Source of the DNA: an uncultured Sphingomonadaceae bacterium
GTDB taxonomy: Bacteria; Pseudomonadota; Alphaproteobacteria; Sphingomonadales; Sphingomonadaceae
Direction: 5' to 3'
DNA length: 64,000 nucleotides
Assembly (NCBI GenBank): GCA_947499255.1
Contig: CANMNF010000002.1
Location: 1 to 64,000, forward strand
The position numbers and the translations under genes were made by a program. Below, piece after piece: positions 55,144 through 63,198 of this stretch (the stretch's first letter is position 1; every line of letters starts with the position of its first letter). The notes under the pieces are model-generated. The model saw nothing but the letters and a program-made list of their open reading frames with translations, had not been told where the DNA came from and searched no databases.

Positions 55144-55185
55144 CCTGTTATTAGCGAAAACAGGCCTGTTCTGGCGAATAACAGG
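55144..55185. repeat. 21-bp palindromes 2 and 3, back to back
   Basis: Two adjacent units, 55144-55164 (CCTGTTATTAGCGAAAACAG G) and 55165-55185 (CCTGTTCTGGCGAATAACAG G). Both share CCTGTT...GCGAA.AACAGG with the other units. A weaker copy (CCTGCTATTGGCGATATCAA) lies at 55122-55142. Confidence 0.75.
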
Positions 55186-55297
55186 AAAACCCCACTGTGC
55201 CCCTACCAAGCTACTGAATGCACGCGTCTTTATCGGCGCGAACATGGCAGATAGTGGTTCGGCGGCCCTGTTTTTCACGTCGAATTGCAGAGAATTC

Positions 55298-55318
55298 CCT
55301 GTTCTGCCCAATAACAGG
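55298..55318. repeat. 21-bp palindrome 4
   Basis: CCTGTTCTGCCCAATAACAG G, the fourth unit. The 55118-55488 gap between the recombinase and tRNA-Ser contains these repeats and no gene that I can support. Confidence 0.7.
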
Positions 55319-55431
55319 CAAACCGAACCGATGCTCAGACCGCTAGAGACTGGCGCTAAACATCGCCCCTGATATGGCGCAGGAGACGCACTTATTGATG
55401 GCGCTGTTACGGTTTGAGCCGCACAACCTAG

Positions 55432-55494
55432 CCTGTTCCGCGGGCTTGCGCGGTGCCTGATCAACCAGAGAATAGTGCTGGGGGTGGGTGGCGG
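55432..55494. repeat. 63-bp direct repeat, right copy at tRNA-Ser 3' end
   Basis: Identical to 21399-21461, same orientation. It covers 57 bases of the tRNA 3' flank plus the last six bases of the tRNA (TGGCGG on the plus strand). It starts CCTGTTC, the half-site of the nearby palindromes. Confidence 0.85.
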
Positions 55495-55579
55495 AGCGGG
55501 TGGGATTCGAACCCACGATACGGGGTTACCGTATACACACTTTCCAGGCGTGCGCCTTCGACCACTCGGCCACCGCTCC
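55489..55579 (-). tRNA. tRNA-Ser(GGA)
   Basis: A 91-base tRNA with 7-bp acceptor stem GGAGCGG/CCGCTCC, D-arm GGCCGAGTGG, anticodon loop CTGGAAA (anticodon GGA), a long class II variable arm (TATACGGTAACCCCGTAT region), T-arm GTGGGTTCGAATCCCAC, discriminator G and an encoded CCA. Its 3' end points towards the accessory region and coincides with the 63-bp repeat, a usual place for element integration. Confidence 0.97.
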
Positions 55580-55686
55580 GCATGCCTGTTGGGCAGGACA
55601 GCGCCTCTAGCTTGCTCTTCGGCGGGGCGCAAGGCGTGTGGAACAAGGTGCTTGTATTGGCCCCTCGCTGTGTCAGGATATGGGGT

Positions 55687-56607
55687 ATGCGAAACCTGCT
55701 CACTCTTACCGCTTTTGCCCTTGCGACTTCTGCTTCTGCCCAGGAAACGCAGGAGTATGTAACCCCTGCCAGCGTTGTCGCTGCGGCGCAACCCGAGGAA
55801 TGGGTGGCGATTAAACCGGATGACTTGCTGATTATGGAGCTTGCTCCGGCTGAGGATGGTTCGGGGCGGTATGTGGTGATCCAGCTGATGCCGCCGCCGT
55901 TTTCACAACCTTGGGTGGAGAACATCCGGACCTTGGCGCGGGCTGGCTGGTGGGACGGGCTGAGTATCTATCGCTCGGTCGATAACTGGGTGGTGCAATG
56001 GGGGGATGTGACCGAGGAGAAGGCGCTGCCGGAGGGAGTGGTATCGCCGGACAGCTCTTATGTAAAAAATGGCGTCCACCGGATGCTACACACTGAAGCG
56101 ACACCGATCTTGTCCTCCGATACATTTGCGCCGCAAACGAGGTACTGGCAAGGCTGGCCCATCGCATCAGGACTCCAGAGTTTGTCGGCGTGGCCCATCC
56201 ATTGCTATGCCCATGTCGGCGTCGCCCGTGACCTCGCTCCCGATACGGGCACCGGCTCCGAACTCTACGCCGTTATCGGCCACGCCCCGCGCCAGCTGGA
56301 TCGCAATATCGCCGTTGTTGGCCGCGTGATTGAAGGCATGCAGTTTCTCTCCACGCTGCCGCGCGGCACGGGTGAGGCGGGTGTTTATGAAAGCCGCGAG
56401 GAGGACACGCCCATCGTCTCGGTGCGGCTTGCCAGCGATCATCCTGATGGCGCGACTTTTGCCTATGAATATCTCGACACCGCCAGCGAAAGCTTTGCGC
56501 GCTATGTCCATGTCCTTGCCAATCGCAATGATGCTTTCTACACGGTGCCAGCTGGCGGCGTCGATATCTGCAATGTGCAAGTGCCTGTGCGTCTGGTCGA
56601 AGAGTGA
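55687..56607 (+). CDS. Peptidyl-prolyl isomerase, cyclophilin type, exported
   Basis: 306 residues from the ATG at 55687. The frame continues upstream through the tRNA and is not coding there. A signal peptide (LLTLTAFALATSASAQ) places it in the periplasm. Cyclophilin-like features: the barrel start DLLIMELAPAEDGSGRYVVI, WWDGLSIYRSVDNWVVQWGD, then the later part GVARDLAPDTGTGSELYAVI and NIAVVGRVIEGMQFLSTLPR. The family assists folding of exported proteins by proline isomerisation. Catalytic residues seem diverged from the classical set, so activity is uncertain. Confidence 0.85.
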   Translation: MRNLLTLTAFALATSASAQETQEYVTPASVVAAAQPEEWVAIKPDDLLIMELAPAEDGSGRYVVIQLMPPPFSQPWVENIRTLARAGWWDGLSIYRSVDNWVVQWGDVTEEKALPEGVVSPDSSYVKNGVHRMLHTEATPILSSDTFAPQTRYWQGWPIASGLQSLSAWPIHCYAHVGVARDLAPDTGTGSELYAVIGHAPRQLDRNIAVVGRVIEGMQFLSTLPRGTGEAGVYESREEDTPIVSVRLASDHPDGATFAYEYLDTASESFARYVHVLANRNDAFYTVPAGGVDICNVQVPVRLVEE

Positions 56608-56730
56608 ACGCTGCCCCTCCCCAAACCCGCTCCCGTGAAGGAGAGGGAGCTATTTGCCACAGCCGCGGCGCGCAAATCTGAAGGCATTGTTGAAAGCGAT
56701 AGGGTGCAAATCACTTTGCCGCCGGTTTAA

Positions 56731-58812
56731 CTAACCCCGTTCAGCCTGCGCGACGGAATCGGTTGCGCGCAAGGCGCTGATAATTCGTGTCAAATGCGCC
56801 AAATCACCAACTTCCAGATCAGCCTCATAGGTGTGAAACGGATCATCGCGTTCGGTCAGCTCAAGATTAATCACATTGGCGTTGTTCTGCGCAAACACGG
56901 CAGCCGTTTCTGCCAAAGTGCCGGGCCGGTTATAGAGAGTGACACTAAGGCGGCCCACAGCGCCTTGCGAGCGCTCCCCCCATGACAAATCGATCCAGTC
57001 CGCATCCACGCCATTGGCCAGTTCAAGACAGTCAATCGCGTGCACCATCACCGTTTTGTGCGGACGGCGCAGGCCTACAATCCGATCACCGGGGACAGGA
57101 TGGCAGCATTCTGCCAATTCAAAACCCATGCCTGGCGTCAGCCCCTTGATAGAGATCGCGCGGCTTTGCACCGGCTCTTCCGGCAAATCCAATGTTGAGC
57201 CGGGCATAAGCGCTTCCATCACTTCACGGTCGCTCAGCTTGGCGGAACCGATGGCGTACATGAAATCTTCGTGGTCTTGCAATTCCAGCCGATCAACCGC
57301 TTGTTTCACAGCTTTTTTGCCGACCTTGGCAGGCAGGCGTTCAGCAATTTCTTCAAACAGCTTGGTGCCAATCTCGGCCACTTCCTTGCGCTCTTTCGCG
57401 CGGTTGAAACGGCGGATCGCGGCGCGCGCTTTCCCGGTTACGACAAAGCCCAGCCACGATAGTTGCGGTTCTGCACTGCGGCCCTTGATGATCTCCACCA
57501 CATCGCCATTGCCCAACGGCGTGCGCAGCGGCATGTGGCGCCCATTGATTTTGGCGCCAACGGTCTGCGCGCCCAAATCGGTATGAACGGCAAAGGCGAA
57601 ATCGACCGCGCTTGCCCCCTTGGGCAATTGGAATAGCGCACCTTTTGGTGTGAAGGCGAAAATGCGATCCTGATAAATCGCCAGCTTGGTGTGTTCGAGC
57701 AGCTCTTCGGCATCATGGCTGGCATCGACAATTTCGATCAGATCGCGCAACCAGGCTACTTCGCCATCATGGCGGCCGCCTTGTTTGTAAGCCCAGTGCG
57801 CTGCCAGGCCAAAGCCATTGGTACGGTGCATTTCGCGCGTACGAATTTGCACTTCCACTCTCATGGATTGATCATAAAACAGCGTAGTGTGCAGGCTTTT
57901 ATAACCGTTCGATTTGGGTGTTGAGATATAGTCTTTGAAACGCCCCGGCACGAAATGAAATGCGCGGTGCAAAACGCCCAATGCGTGATAACAATCGGCC
58001 ACGCTATCGGTTAATACGCGGAAGGCCATAATATCGGTAACCTGCTCAAACGGCAGGTGCCTTTCTGCCATTTTGCGCCAGATGGAATAAGGGTGCTTTT
58101 CGCGGCCCCAAACCTCAACATCGAGTTCCGCCTCGCTCAACGCATGTTTGATATCCAGCGCGATGCGATCAACCTGACCTGCATCCGACTGCCGTAACAA
58201 ATTGAGCCTATCGCCAATCGTGGTGAAAGCTTCAGGTTCCAATTGCTCAAAGGCAAGGAGCTGCATTTCGCGCATATATTCATACATGCCAACGCGTTCG
58301 GCAAGCGGGGCGTAAATCTCCATGGTTTCACGCGCGATACGCTGGCGTTTGTCGGGGCTTTTGATGTGGTGCAGCGTGCGCATATTGTGCAACCGGTCTG
58401 CCAGTTTGACGAGCAGGACGCGCAAATCCTCCGACATGGCGAGCAGAAATTTGCGCAGGTTTTCCGCCGCGCGCTCATCCTCTGGCATTTGTTCGATTTT
58501 GGAAAGCTTGGTGACGCCATCCACAAGCCGGGCAACCTCAGGGCCAAATTGCGCTTCGATATCGTCAATCGTGGCCAGCGTATCTTCAACCGTATCGTGC
58601 AAAAGCGCGGTGATGATGGTTTCCTGATCCAGCTTCAGATCGGTCATCAATCCGGCCACTTCTACCGGATGGCTGAAATACGGATCGCCCGATGCGCGTT
58701 TTTGCGTGCCGTGTTTTTGCACGGTATAAACATAGGCACGGTTGAGCAGAGCCTCATCCGCATTCGGGTCATAGGATTTTACCCGTTCTACAAGTTCATA
58801 CTGCCTGAGCAT
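56731..58812 (-). CDS. rsh: Bifunctional (p)ppGpp synthetase/hydrolase
   Basis: 693 residues from MLRQYELVERVKSYDP at 58812, the usual start in the family; the upstream extension is not conserved. The HD hydrolase domain (ASGDPYFSHPVEVAG; ALLHDTVEDTLATI near residue 70; VKLADRLHNMRTLHH) is followed by the synthetase domain (REKHPYSIWRKMAERHLPFE; DIMAFRVLTDSVADCYHALG; STPKSNGYKSLHTTLFYDQS), then TGS (IFAFTPKGALFQLPKGASAV), a helical region and a C-terminal ACT domain (LSVTLYNRPGTLAETAAVFA). It is the sole stringent-response enzyme in many alphaproteobacteria, and both active sites look intact. Confidence 0.96.
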   Translation of the reverse strand: MLRQYELVERVKSYDPNADEALLNRAYVYTVQKHGTQKRASGDPYFSHPVEVAGLMTDLKLDQETIITALLHDTVEDTLATIDDIEAQFGPEVARLVDGVTKLSKIEQMPEDERAAENLRKFLLAMSEDLRVLLVKLADRLHNMRTLHHIKSPDKRQRIARETMEIYAPLAERVGMYEYMREMQLLAFEQLEPEAFTTIGDRLNLLRQSDAGQVDRIALDIKHALSEAELDVEVWGREKHPYSIWRKMAERHLPFEQVTDIMAFRVLTDSVADCYHALGVLHRAFHFVPGRFKDYISTPKSNGYKSLHTTLFYDQSMRVEVQIRTREMHRTNGFGLAAHWAYKQGGRHDGEVAWLRDLIEIVDASHDAEELLEHTKLAIYQDRIFAFTPKGALFQLPKGASAVDFAFAVHTDLGAQTVGAKINGRHMPLRTPLGNGDVVEIIKGRSAEPQLSWLGFVVTGKARAAIRRFNRAKERKEVAEIGTKLFEEIAERLPAKVGKKAVKQAVDRLELQDHEDFMYAIGSAKLSDREVMEALMPGSTLDLPEEPVQSRAISIKGLTPGMGFELAECCHPVPGDRIVGLRRPHKTVMVHAIDCLELANGVDADWIDLSWGERSQGAVGRLSVTLYNRPGTLAETAAVFAQNNANVINLELTERDDPFHTYEADLEVGDLAHLTRIISALRATDSVAQAERG

Positions 58813-58956
58813 CGCAAACCAGATGTGCGACCTTGCGACGGCTTCGGCAAGAGGAAAGCGGTCTTTGCGCAAGCTTTGTTGCATGTGATGCACGTTGACC
58901 AAAGGCTTGTCAGGGCGGACAGAGCGTTTGTCCGCGTCACTCAGCTCCTGCGGTAT

Positions 58957-59814
58957 TTAACTCCAAGTCGCCTCGGGTGGCAGGCTCATCAAAATCGCAT
59001 CGATATTGCCCCCTGTTTTCAATCCGAACAACGTGCCCCGGTCATAAACCAGGTTAAACTCGGCATAGCGGCCGCGCCATTCGAGCTGCGTTGCCTTATC
59101 CTCTGGTGTAAAATCGCTGCCCATCCGGCGACGCACCAGCTGCGGATAGATGTCTAGAAAAGCTTTGCCGACATCTTGGGTGAAGGCGAAATTGCGCGTG
59201 AAGCTTTCATCATCTTCGCATTCCAGATGATCGTAAAAGATCCCGCCAACTCCGCGATGAACGCCGCGATGGGGAATGTAGAAATAATCATCGGCCCATT
59301 TCTTGAACCGATCGTAATAGGTCGGGTTGTGTGCTGCACAAGCTGCACGAAAACGGGCGTGGAAATCCTGCGTATCGTCCTCATAAGGGATGGGCGGATT
59401 AAGATCGCCGCCACCACCAAACCAAGCCGCCTGCGTAGTCAGGAACCGCGTGTTCATATGGACAGCGGGCACATGCGGATTGGCCATATGTGCAACCAGC
59501 GAAATGCCCGTGGCGGTGAATTCGGGATGTTCGGCGCTCGCGCCATTGACCTGATCGGCAAATTTTTCTGAAAACGTGCCCGCCACGGTGGAAACGTTCA
59601 CGCCGACCTTTTCAAACACTTTGCCTTTCATCAGGCCCTGAACACCGCCCCCGCCTTCGCTGCCATCGTCGGTATCGCGGTCCCATTGAGTGTATTCAAA
59701 AGACGCATCTGAACCCGCTTCGCGTTCAATCGCTTCGAACTCGGCGCAAATCTGATCGCGCAGAGTTTCAAACCATCCGCGCGCCTGCTGTGTTGATTCG
59801 CTCCAGTCACTCAT
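58957..59814 (-). CDS. hemF: Oxygen-dependent coproporphyrinogen III oxidase
   Basis: 285 residues. I start at the second ATG (59814, MSDWSESTQQARGWFETLRD) because GGAG lies at the right distance within the first codons of the longer frame. It converts coproporphyrinogen III to protoporphyrinogen IX in haem synthesis. Family motifs: GKVFEKVGVNVSTVAGTFSE, GISLVAHMANPHVPAVHMNT, WFGGGGDLNPPIPYEDDTQD, FYIPHRGVHRGVGGIFYDHL and the C-terminal RRMGSDFTPEDKATQLEWRG RYAEFNLVYDRGT region. Intact and ordinary. Confidence 0.97.
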   Translation of the reverse strand: MSDWSESTQQARGWFETLRDQICAEFEAIEREAGSDASFEYTQWDRDTDDGSEGGGGVQGLMKGKVFEKVGVNVSTVAGTFSEKFADQVNGASAEHPEFTATGISLVAHMANPHVPAVHMNTRFLTTQAAWFGGGGDLNPPIPYEDDTQDFHARFRAACAAHNPTYYDRFKKWADDYFYIPHRGVHRGVGGIFYDHLECEDDESFTRNFAFTQDVGKAFLDIYPQLVRRRMGSDFTPEDKATQLEWRGRYAEFNLVYDRGTLFGLKTGGNIDAILMSLPPEATWS

Positions 59815-59920
59815 TTCCAACTCCATTTTGCAGGCCGCGTTTGCGCGTTTTGTACACGCTATGCCTTGAGCGAAATCAAGATGCTAGGCAAGACTTGCCA
59901 AGCTGGCCCGTCTGCGGCAA

Positions 59921-60634
59921 ATGGTGGGCATGGTTCCCGTTTCGTTCGCATTTCCCTTTTGTGGTCAGGAATTTCGTCTGACCAATTCACGCGCGCTGTT
60001 TTGGCCGCGTGAAAACGCGTTGCTGGTCGCCGATTTGCATCTCGAAAAGGCGAGCTTTTTTGCCCAGCATGGCTCGATGTTGCCACCCTATGACAGCCGC
60101 GAAACTTTGGAGCGCGTTGCCGAAGCGATCCGCGAAACGGGCGCGCGCCGGGTTATCACGCTGGGCGATAATTTCCACGATAGCGAAGGCTCCACCCGGT
60201 TGGAGCCGCATGCCGCCGGTATGCTCAGCGCCCTCACCCGCGCGGTGGATTGGGTGTGGCTGACAGGCAATCACGATCCGAGCATGGAGGCGAAGAATGG
60301 CGGAACTGTGATGGTAGAGCTGGAGCTGGCCGGCATGATCCTGCGCCACCGCGCCACCGCTGGCGAAACACGGCCCGAACTGTCCGGCCATTTCCACCCG
60401 CGCATTCAGGTGAAAGTGCGCCAACGCCATATCCAGCGGGCCTGCGCGGTTGTGTCACAAGATTACAGCGGTGCTGGCCGCATGATCTTGCCCGCTTTTG
60501 GCGCCTTGACAGGCGGCATGGATGCAAGCGACCCCGCAATTGTCGAAGCATTGCAACCGGCCGCGGCAATTGATGCAGTAGTACCGGCGGGAAAACGCTT
60601 GGCGCGCTTTCCTTTGTGGCGCGAAGCTGCCTGA
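59921..60634 (+). CDS. pdeM: Ligase-associated DNA repair metallophosphoesterase
   Basis: 237 residues. Metallophosphoesterase motifs in order: LLVADLHLEKASFF, VITLGDNFHDSEGS, WLTGNHDPSMEAK and LSGHFHPR. These give the two-metal centre of the PdeM family, usually found with ATP-dependent ligase and Lhr-type helicase genes in bacterial DNA repair loci; those partners are not in this window. The gene is divergent from hemF. It may start at 59921 or slightly later (for example the codons before FAFPFCGQEF). Confidence 0.9.
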   Translation: MVGMVPVSFAFPFCGQEFRLTNSRALFWPRENALLVADLHLEKASFFAQHGSMLPPYDSRETLERVAEAIRETGARRVITLGDNFHDSEGSTRLEPHAAGMLSALTRAVDWVWLTGNHDPSMEAKNGGTVMVELELAGMILRHRATAGETRPELSGHFHPRIQVKVRQRHIQRACAVVSQDYSGAGRMILPAFGALTGGMDASDPAIVEALQPAAAIDAVVPAGKRLARFPLWREAA

Positions 60635-60721
60635 CGAATAGTTCGCAGCCGATCTTTACTGGCGCTTAGCCACTTAAATCCCTACATAGCGGCCAACGAA
60701 ACATTCTAAAGGAGCGATTCC

Positions 60722-61264
60722 ATACCACGTCCACCCCGCCGCAATATGGCGCCGCCGGTCAAATCCGGCCCCCGTTACGACAATATGATTCAGTCCGATA
60801 AGGTTCGCGTGATCGATGATCAGGGCGAAAATCTCGGCGTGCTGTACACCAATGAAGCGATTGATCGCGCTGCTGAAGTGGGCCTCAACCTGGTTGAAGT
60901 GTCCCCCAACGCTGATCCGCCCGTGTGCAAATTCCTCGATGTTGGCAAATATCGTTATGAGGCCCAGAAAAAGGCCAATGCTGCGCGCAAGACGCAAAAG
61001 ACGCAGGATATCAAAGAGATCAAGATGCGCCCAAACATCGATGATCACGATTACGATGTAAAAATGCGCAACGTGAACAAGTTCATCGACAATGGTGACA
61101 AGGTGAAAGTCACCTTGCGTTTTCGTGGCCGTGAAATGGCGCACCAACATTTGGGCATGGACCTGCTCAAACGGGTGCAGGCCGACATGGAAGAAACCGC
61201 CAAAGTCGAAGCCTATCCGCGCCTTGAAGGCCGGCAAATGTTGATGGTGCTTAGCCCCAAATAA
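60722..61264 (+). CDS. infC: Translation initiation factor IF-3 (AUA start)
   Basis: 180 residues. The frame runs upstream of the first ATG (60746) with IPRPPRRN, which matches the N-terminus of IF-3 in relatives. The only codon placed for initiation is ATA at 60722, seven bases after GGAG (60711-60714). infC is known for rare start codons that let IF-3 repress its own translation. The protein has the N-domain (SDKVRVIDDQGENLGVLYTN; AAEVGLNLVEVSPNADPPVC), a lysine-rich linker helix and the C-domain (KEIKMRPNIDDHDYDVKMRN; KVTLRFRGREMAHQHLGMDL). It ensures correct start selection on the 30S subunit. Confidence 0.93.
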   Translation: MPRPPRRNMAPPVKSGPRYDNMIQSDKVRVIDDQGENLGVLYTNEAIDRAAEVGLNLVEVSPNADPPVCKFLDVGKYRYEAQKKANAARKTQKTQDIKEIKMRPNIDDHDYDVKMRNVNKFIDNGDKVKVTLRFRGREMAHQHLGMDLLKRVQADMEETAKVEAYPRLEGRQMLMVLSPK

Positions 61265-61309
61265 GCGTTTTGCGGCTGACCAAATGCGGGCCAAACGCTG
61301 ATCATACAA

Positions 61310-61342
61310 AGAGAGCGCAGCTTCGGTTGGCGCTCTCTTTTT
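61310..61342 (+). terminator. Rho-independent terminator of infC
   Basis: AGAGAGCGC pairs with GCGCTCTCT across an 11-base loop and is followed by a T-tract. It lies about 45 bases after the infC stop. Confidence 0.85.
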
Positions 61343-61374
61343 GTGGGCGCGCCTTGTACATCCTAGCAAGGCTT

Positions 61375-61462
61375 GCGGCACCAGCCCGCTCCCCCGCCCA
61401 ACCACCCGATACGGTATCGAAGAATGATCGGGTGGTTGGGCGGGGGAGCGGGCCGGTGCCGC
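61375..61462. repeat. 36-bp inverted repeat between convergent genes
   Basis: Arms 61375-61410 and 61427-61462 are complementary over 36 positions with one mismatch and a 16-base spacer (ACGGTATCGAAGAATG). The arms are very GC-rich (GCCCGCTCCCCCGCCCAACC). It lies between the infC terminator and the pfp stop codon, where it could serve both strands as a transcription barrier. Confidence 0.9.
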
Positions 61463-61481
61463 GTTTACCTAGCAAACCTGA

Positions 61482-62681
61482 CTAACTCTGCCCCAGATCA
61501 CCCAACAATTCGACAAACCATTCCTGCGTCGGATCAAAGTTCTTGCCGCCTTTAAGCCGTTCAAATTCAATAGCGCGCAGTACATCGCCGCGTTCTTCAT
61601 CGTGCCCTACGACGCCCGGCTCCCCGCGCATTGCCGCTTCCACGGCATGATCGGTACAAGCCTTGATCAACGCCAGATCGGCATCATTTGCCGCAGCAGA
61701 ACGCGAGAAGTATCCGCTCTTTTGCACCAGCACTTTTTCCGCGCCAATCGCTTCGGCCAGCTTCGTCGCGAACCATTCGCCCGGGTTCACCTTGTCCAGC
61801 TTCACATGGCCAAAGGCATCGCGCGGCACCTCTTCGCCAGCCGCCTCCATCGCAGCGACAATCTCATCCATCCCCGCACCTTCTGAGATAAACAGGTTCA
61901 CGCCGTCTTGCGCATCCATAATCGCGCGCAATCGCTCTGCTTCTGCCGCAATATCAAAGCTGCGTTCTGGCACATATACTCCGTGCACATCCCAGCGCGC
62001 GGCGGGATGATCGGGCCACTCTGCAAACGGTGCGCTTTTCACCCAGCTATGATGCGTTTGAGCCGTTGCCGCTGTCAGCCAGCCACAATGCCGGCCCATC
62101 ACTTCATGTACGATCAACATGCGCGGATTGGCCGAATGTTCAGCGATAATATTGCGGGCATAGACCGCGCCCTGCTCTGCCGCTGTAAACGCGCCCAGAG
62201 ATTGCTTGATCGGGATCACATCATTGTCGATCGTTTTGGGCAGGCCCACCACGGTCAGATCATAAGAATTGTCGCGCAGATATGCGGCAAGATCAGCAGC
62301 GGTGAGATTGGTATCGTCCCCGCCAATTGTGTGCAGCACATCAACGCCATCCCTGGTTAATTGCCGCGCGGCTGCATCCAGCGGATCTTCACCGGGCTTG
62401 ACCAGACCGCGCGCAACGCAATCTTCGACATTGGTGAGTTTCACCCGGCTATTGCCGATGGGACTGCCGCCAAATGCGTGGAGGCGCGCAGCCGTTGCCC
62501 GCAACGCGTCCGTCACTTCGATATAATCGCCTTGCAGCAATCCGGCATAGCCATTGCGATAAGCGATCAGGCGAATTTCAGGCGCGACCTGCGTATACCG
62601 TTCGATCAAGCCGCCAACGGCAGAGGAAAGGCAAGGCGCAAGGCCGCCCGCGGTGAGCATTGCTACAGTTTTCAAAGCCAT
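61482..62681 (-). CDS. pfp: Pyrophosphate-dependent 6-phosphofructokinase
   Basis: 399 residues from MALKTVAMLTAGGLAPC. It phosphorylates fructose 6-phosphate reversibly using PPi. The motif GGDDTN near residue 120 has Asp where ATP-dependent enzymes have Gly, the known marker for PPi use. PKTIDNDVIPIK (catalytic TIDND) and HEVMGRHCGWLTA follow, with PGVVGHDEERGD towards the end. Intact. Convergent with infC. Confidence 0.95.
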   Translation of the reverse strand: MALKTVAMLTAGGLAPCLSSAVGGLIERYTQVAPEIRLIAYRNGYAGLLQGDYIEVTDALRATAARLHAFGGSPIGNSRVKLTNVEDCVARGLVKPGEDPLDAAARQLTRDGVDVLHTIGGDDTNLTAADLAAYLRDNSYDLTVVGLPKTIDNDVIPIKQSLGAFTAAEQGAVYARNIIAEHSANPRMLIVHEVMGRHCGWLTAATAQTHHSWVKSAPFAEWPDHPAARWDVHGVYVPERSFDIAAEAERLRAIMDAQDGVNLFISEGAGMDEIVAAMEAAGEEVPRDAFGHVKLDKVNPGEWFATKLAEAIGAEKVLVQKSGYFSRSAAANDADLALIKACTDHAVEAAMRGEPGVVGHDEERGDVLRAIEFERLKGGKNFDPTQEWFVELLGDLGQS

Positions 62682-62738
62682 ACCGTGCATGGTGCCAGCC
62701 CTTTGCGCTTTACGCCAGAGGCAATGCGTGCGCGATGG

Positions 62739-63122
62739 CTATTGCGCGTCCGGCTCCCAAAGCTCCACCGGATTGCCATCGCAATCATGGATACGGGCAA
62801 AGCTGCCAACACCCTCCATCGTTTCTTGGTTGCTGATCACGATGCCTTGCGCTTCCAACCGCGCGACCAAATCCGCCAAACCCGATACGCGCAAGTTCAA
62901 CATCACCTGCCGCTCAGCTGCGAAATAATCACTCGCCTGCGGGAAGATGGAGACAACGGTGTGCCCGCCTTCCTGCACCCAAGTCCAATTGCCATCCGGA
63001 TCAGGATTGCCCGCTGTTGTGACAGTAAATCCCAAAGCCTCCCGATACCACCCGGCCAGCTTTTCCGGATCGGCCGAGCGGATGAACAATCCGCCTATGC
63101 CCAACACTTTGCCCTTTGTCAT
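62739..63122 (-). CDS. VOC/glyoxalase-like protein
   Basis: 127 residues from MTKGKVLGIGGLFIRSADPE. The longer open frame upstream encodes unrelated sequence. It has the vicinal oxygen chelate pattern of two beta-alpha-beta modules (LFIRSADPEKLAGWYREALG; WVQEGGHTVVSIFPQ; QVMLNLRVSGLADLVARLEA; IHDCDGNPVELWEPD). Members bind metal and act as dioxygenases, glyoxalases or resistance proteins; the specific substrate cannot be told. Confidence 0.88.
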   Translation of the reverse strand: MTKGKVLGIGGLFIRSADPEKLAGWYREALGFTVTTAGNPDPDGNWTWVQEGGHTVVSIFPQASDYFAAERQVMLNLRVSGLADLVARLEAQGIVISNQETMEGVGSFARIHDCDGNPVELWEPDAQ

Positions 63123-63198
63123 TCGCGCACTCCCTTGCCCATCACATGCAAGACTGTAGGGTCTGCGCCCAGTTGAAGGAAGGGGCATCGCGCGCGCT

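Larger units (their letters stand above)
21462..55431. other. Putative genomic island between 63-bp direct repeats
   Basis: The segment between the two 63-bp repeats carries IS elements, RHS genes, a partial T4SS, an orphan methyltransferase and, next to the tRNA end, a serine recombinase module. The content and the tRNA-adjacent right border fit an integrated element that has since decayed (broken recombinase, truncated virB4, no relaxase or coupling protein seen). The boundaries are inferred from the repeat alone. Confidence 0.45.

Noticed and set aside
55101-55318. CRISPR array
   Set aside because: The repeated units are palindromes with irregular spacing (0 to about 110 bases), two of them directly adjacent, and there are no cas genes.
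55453-55686. Extension of the cyclophilin gene across tRNA-Ser
   Set aside because: The frame is open by chance through the tRNA; the signal peptide and start at 55687 are clear.
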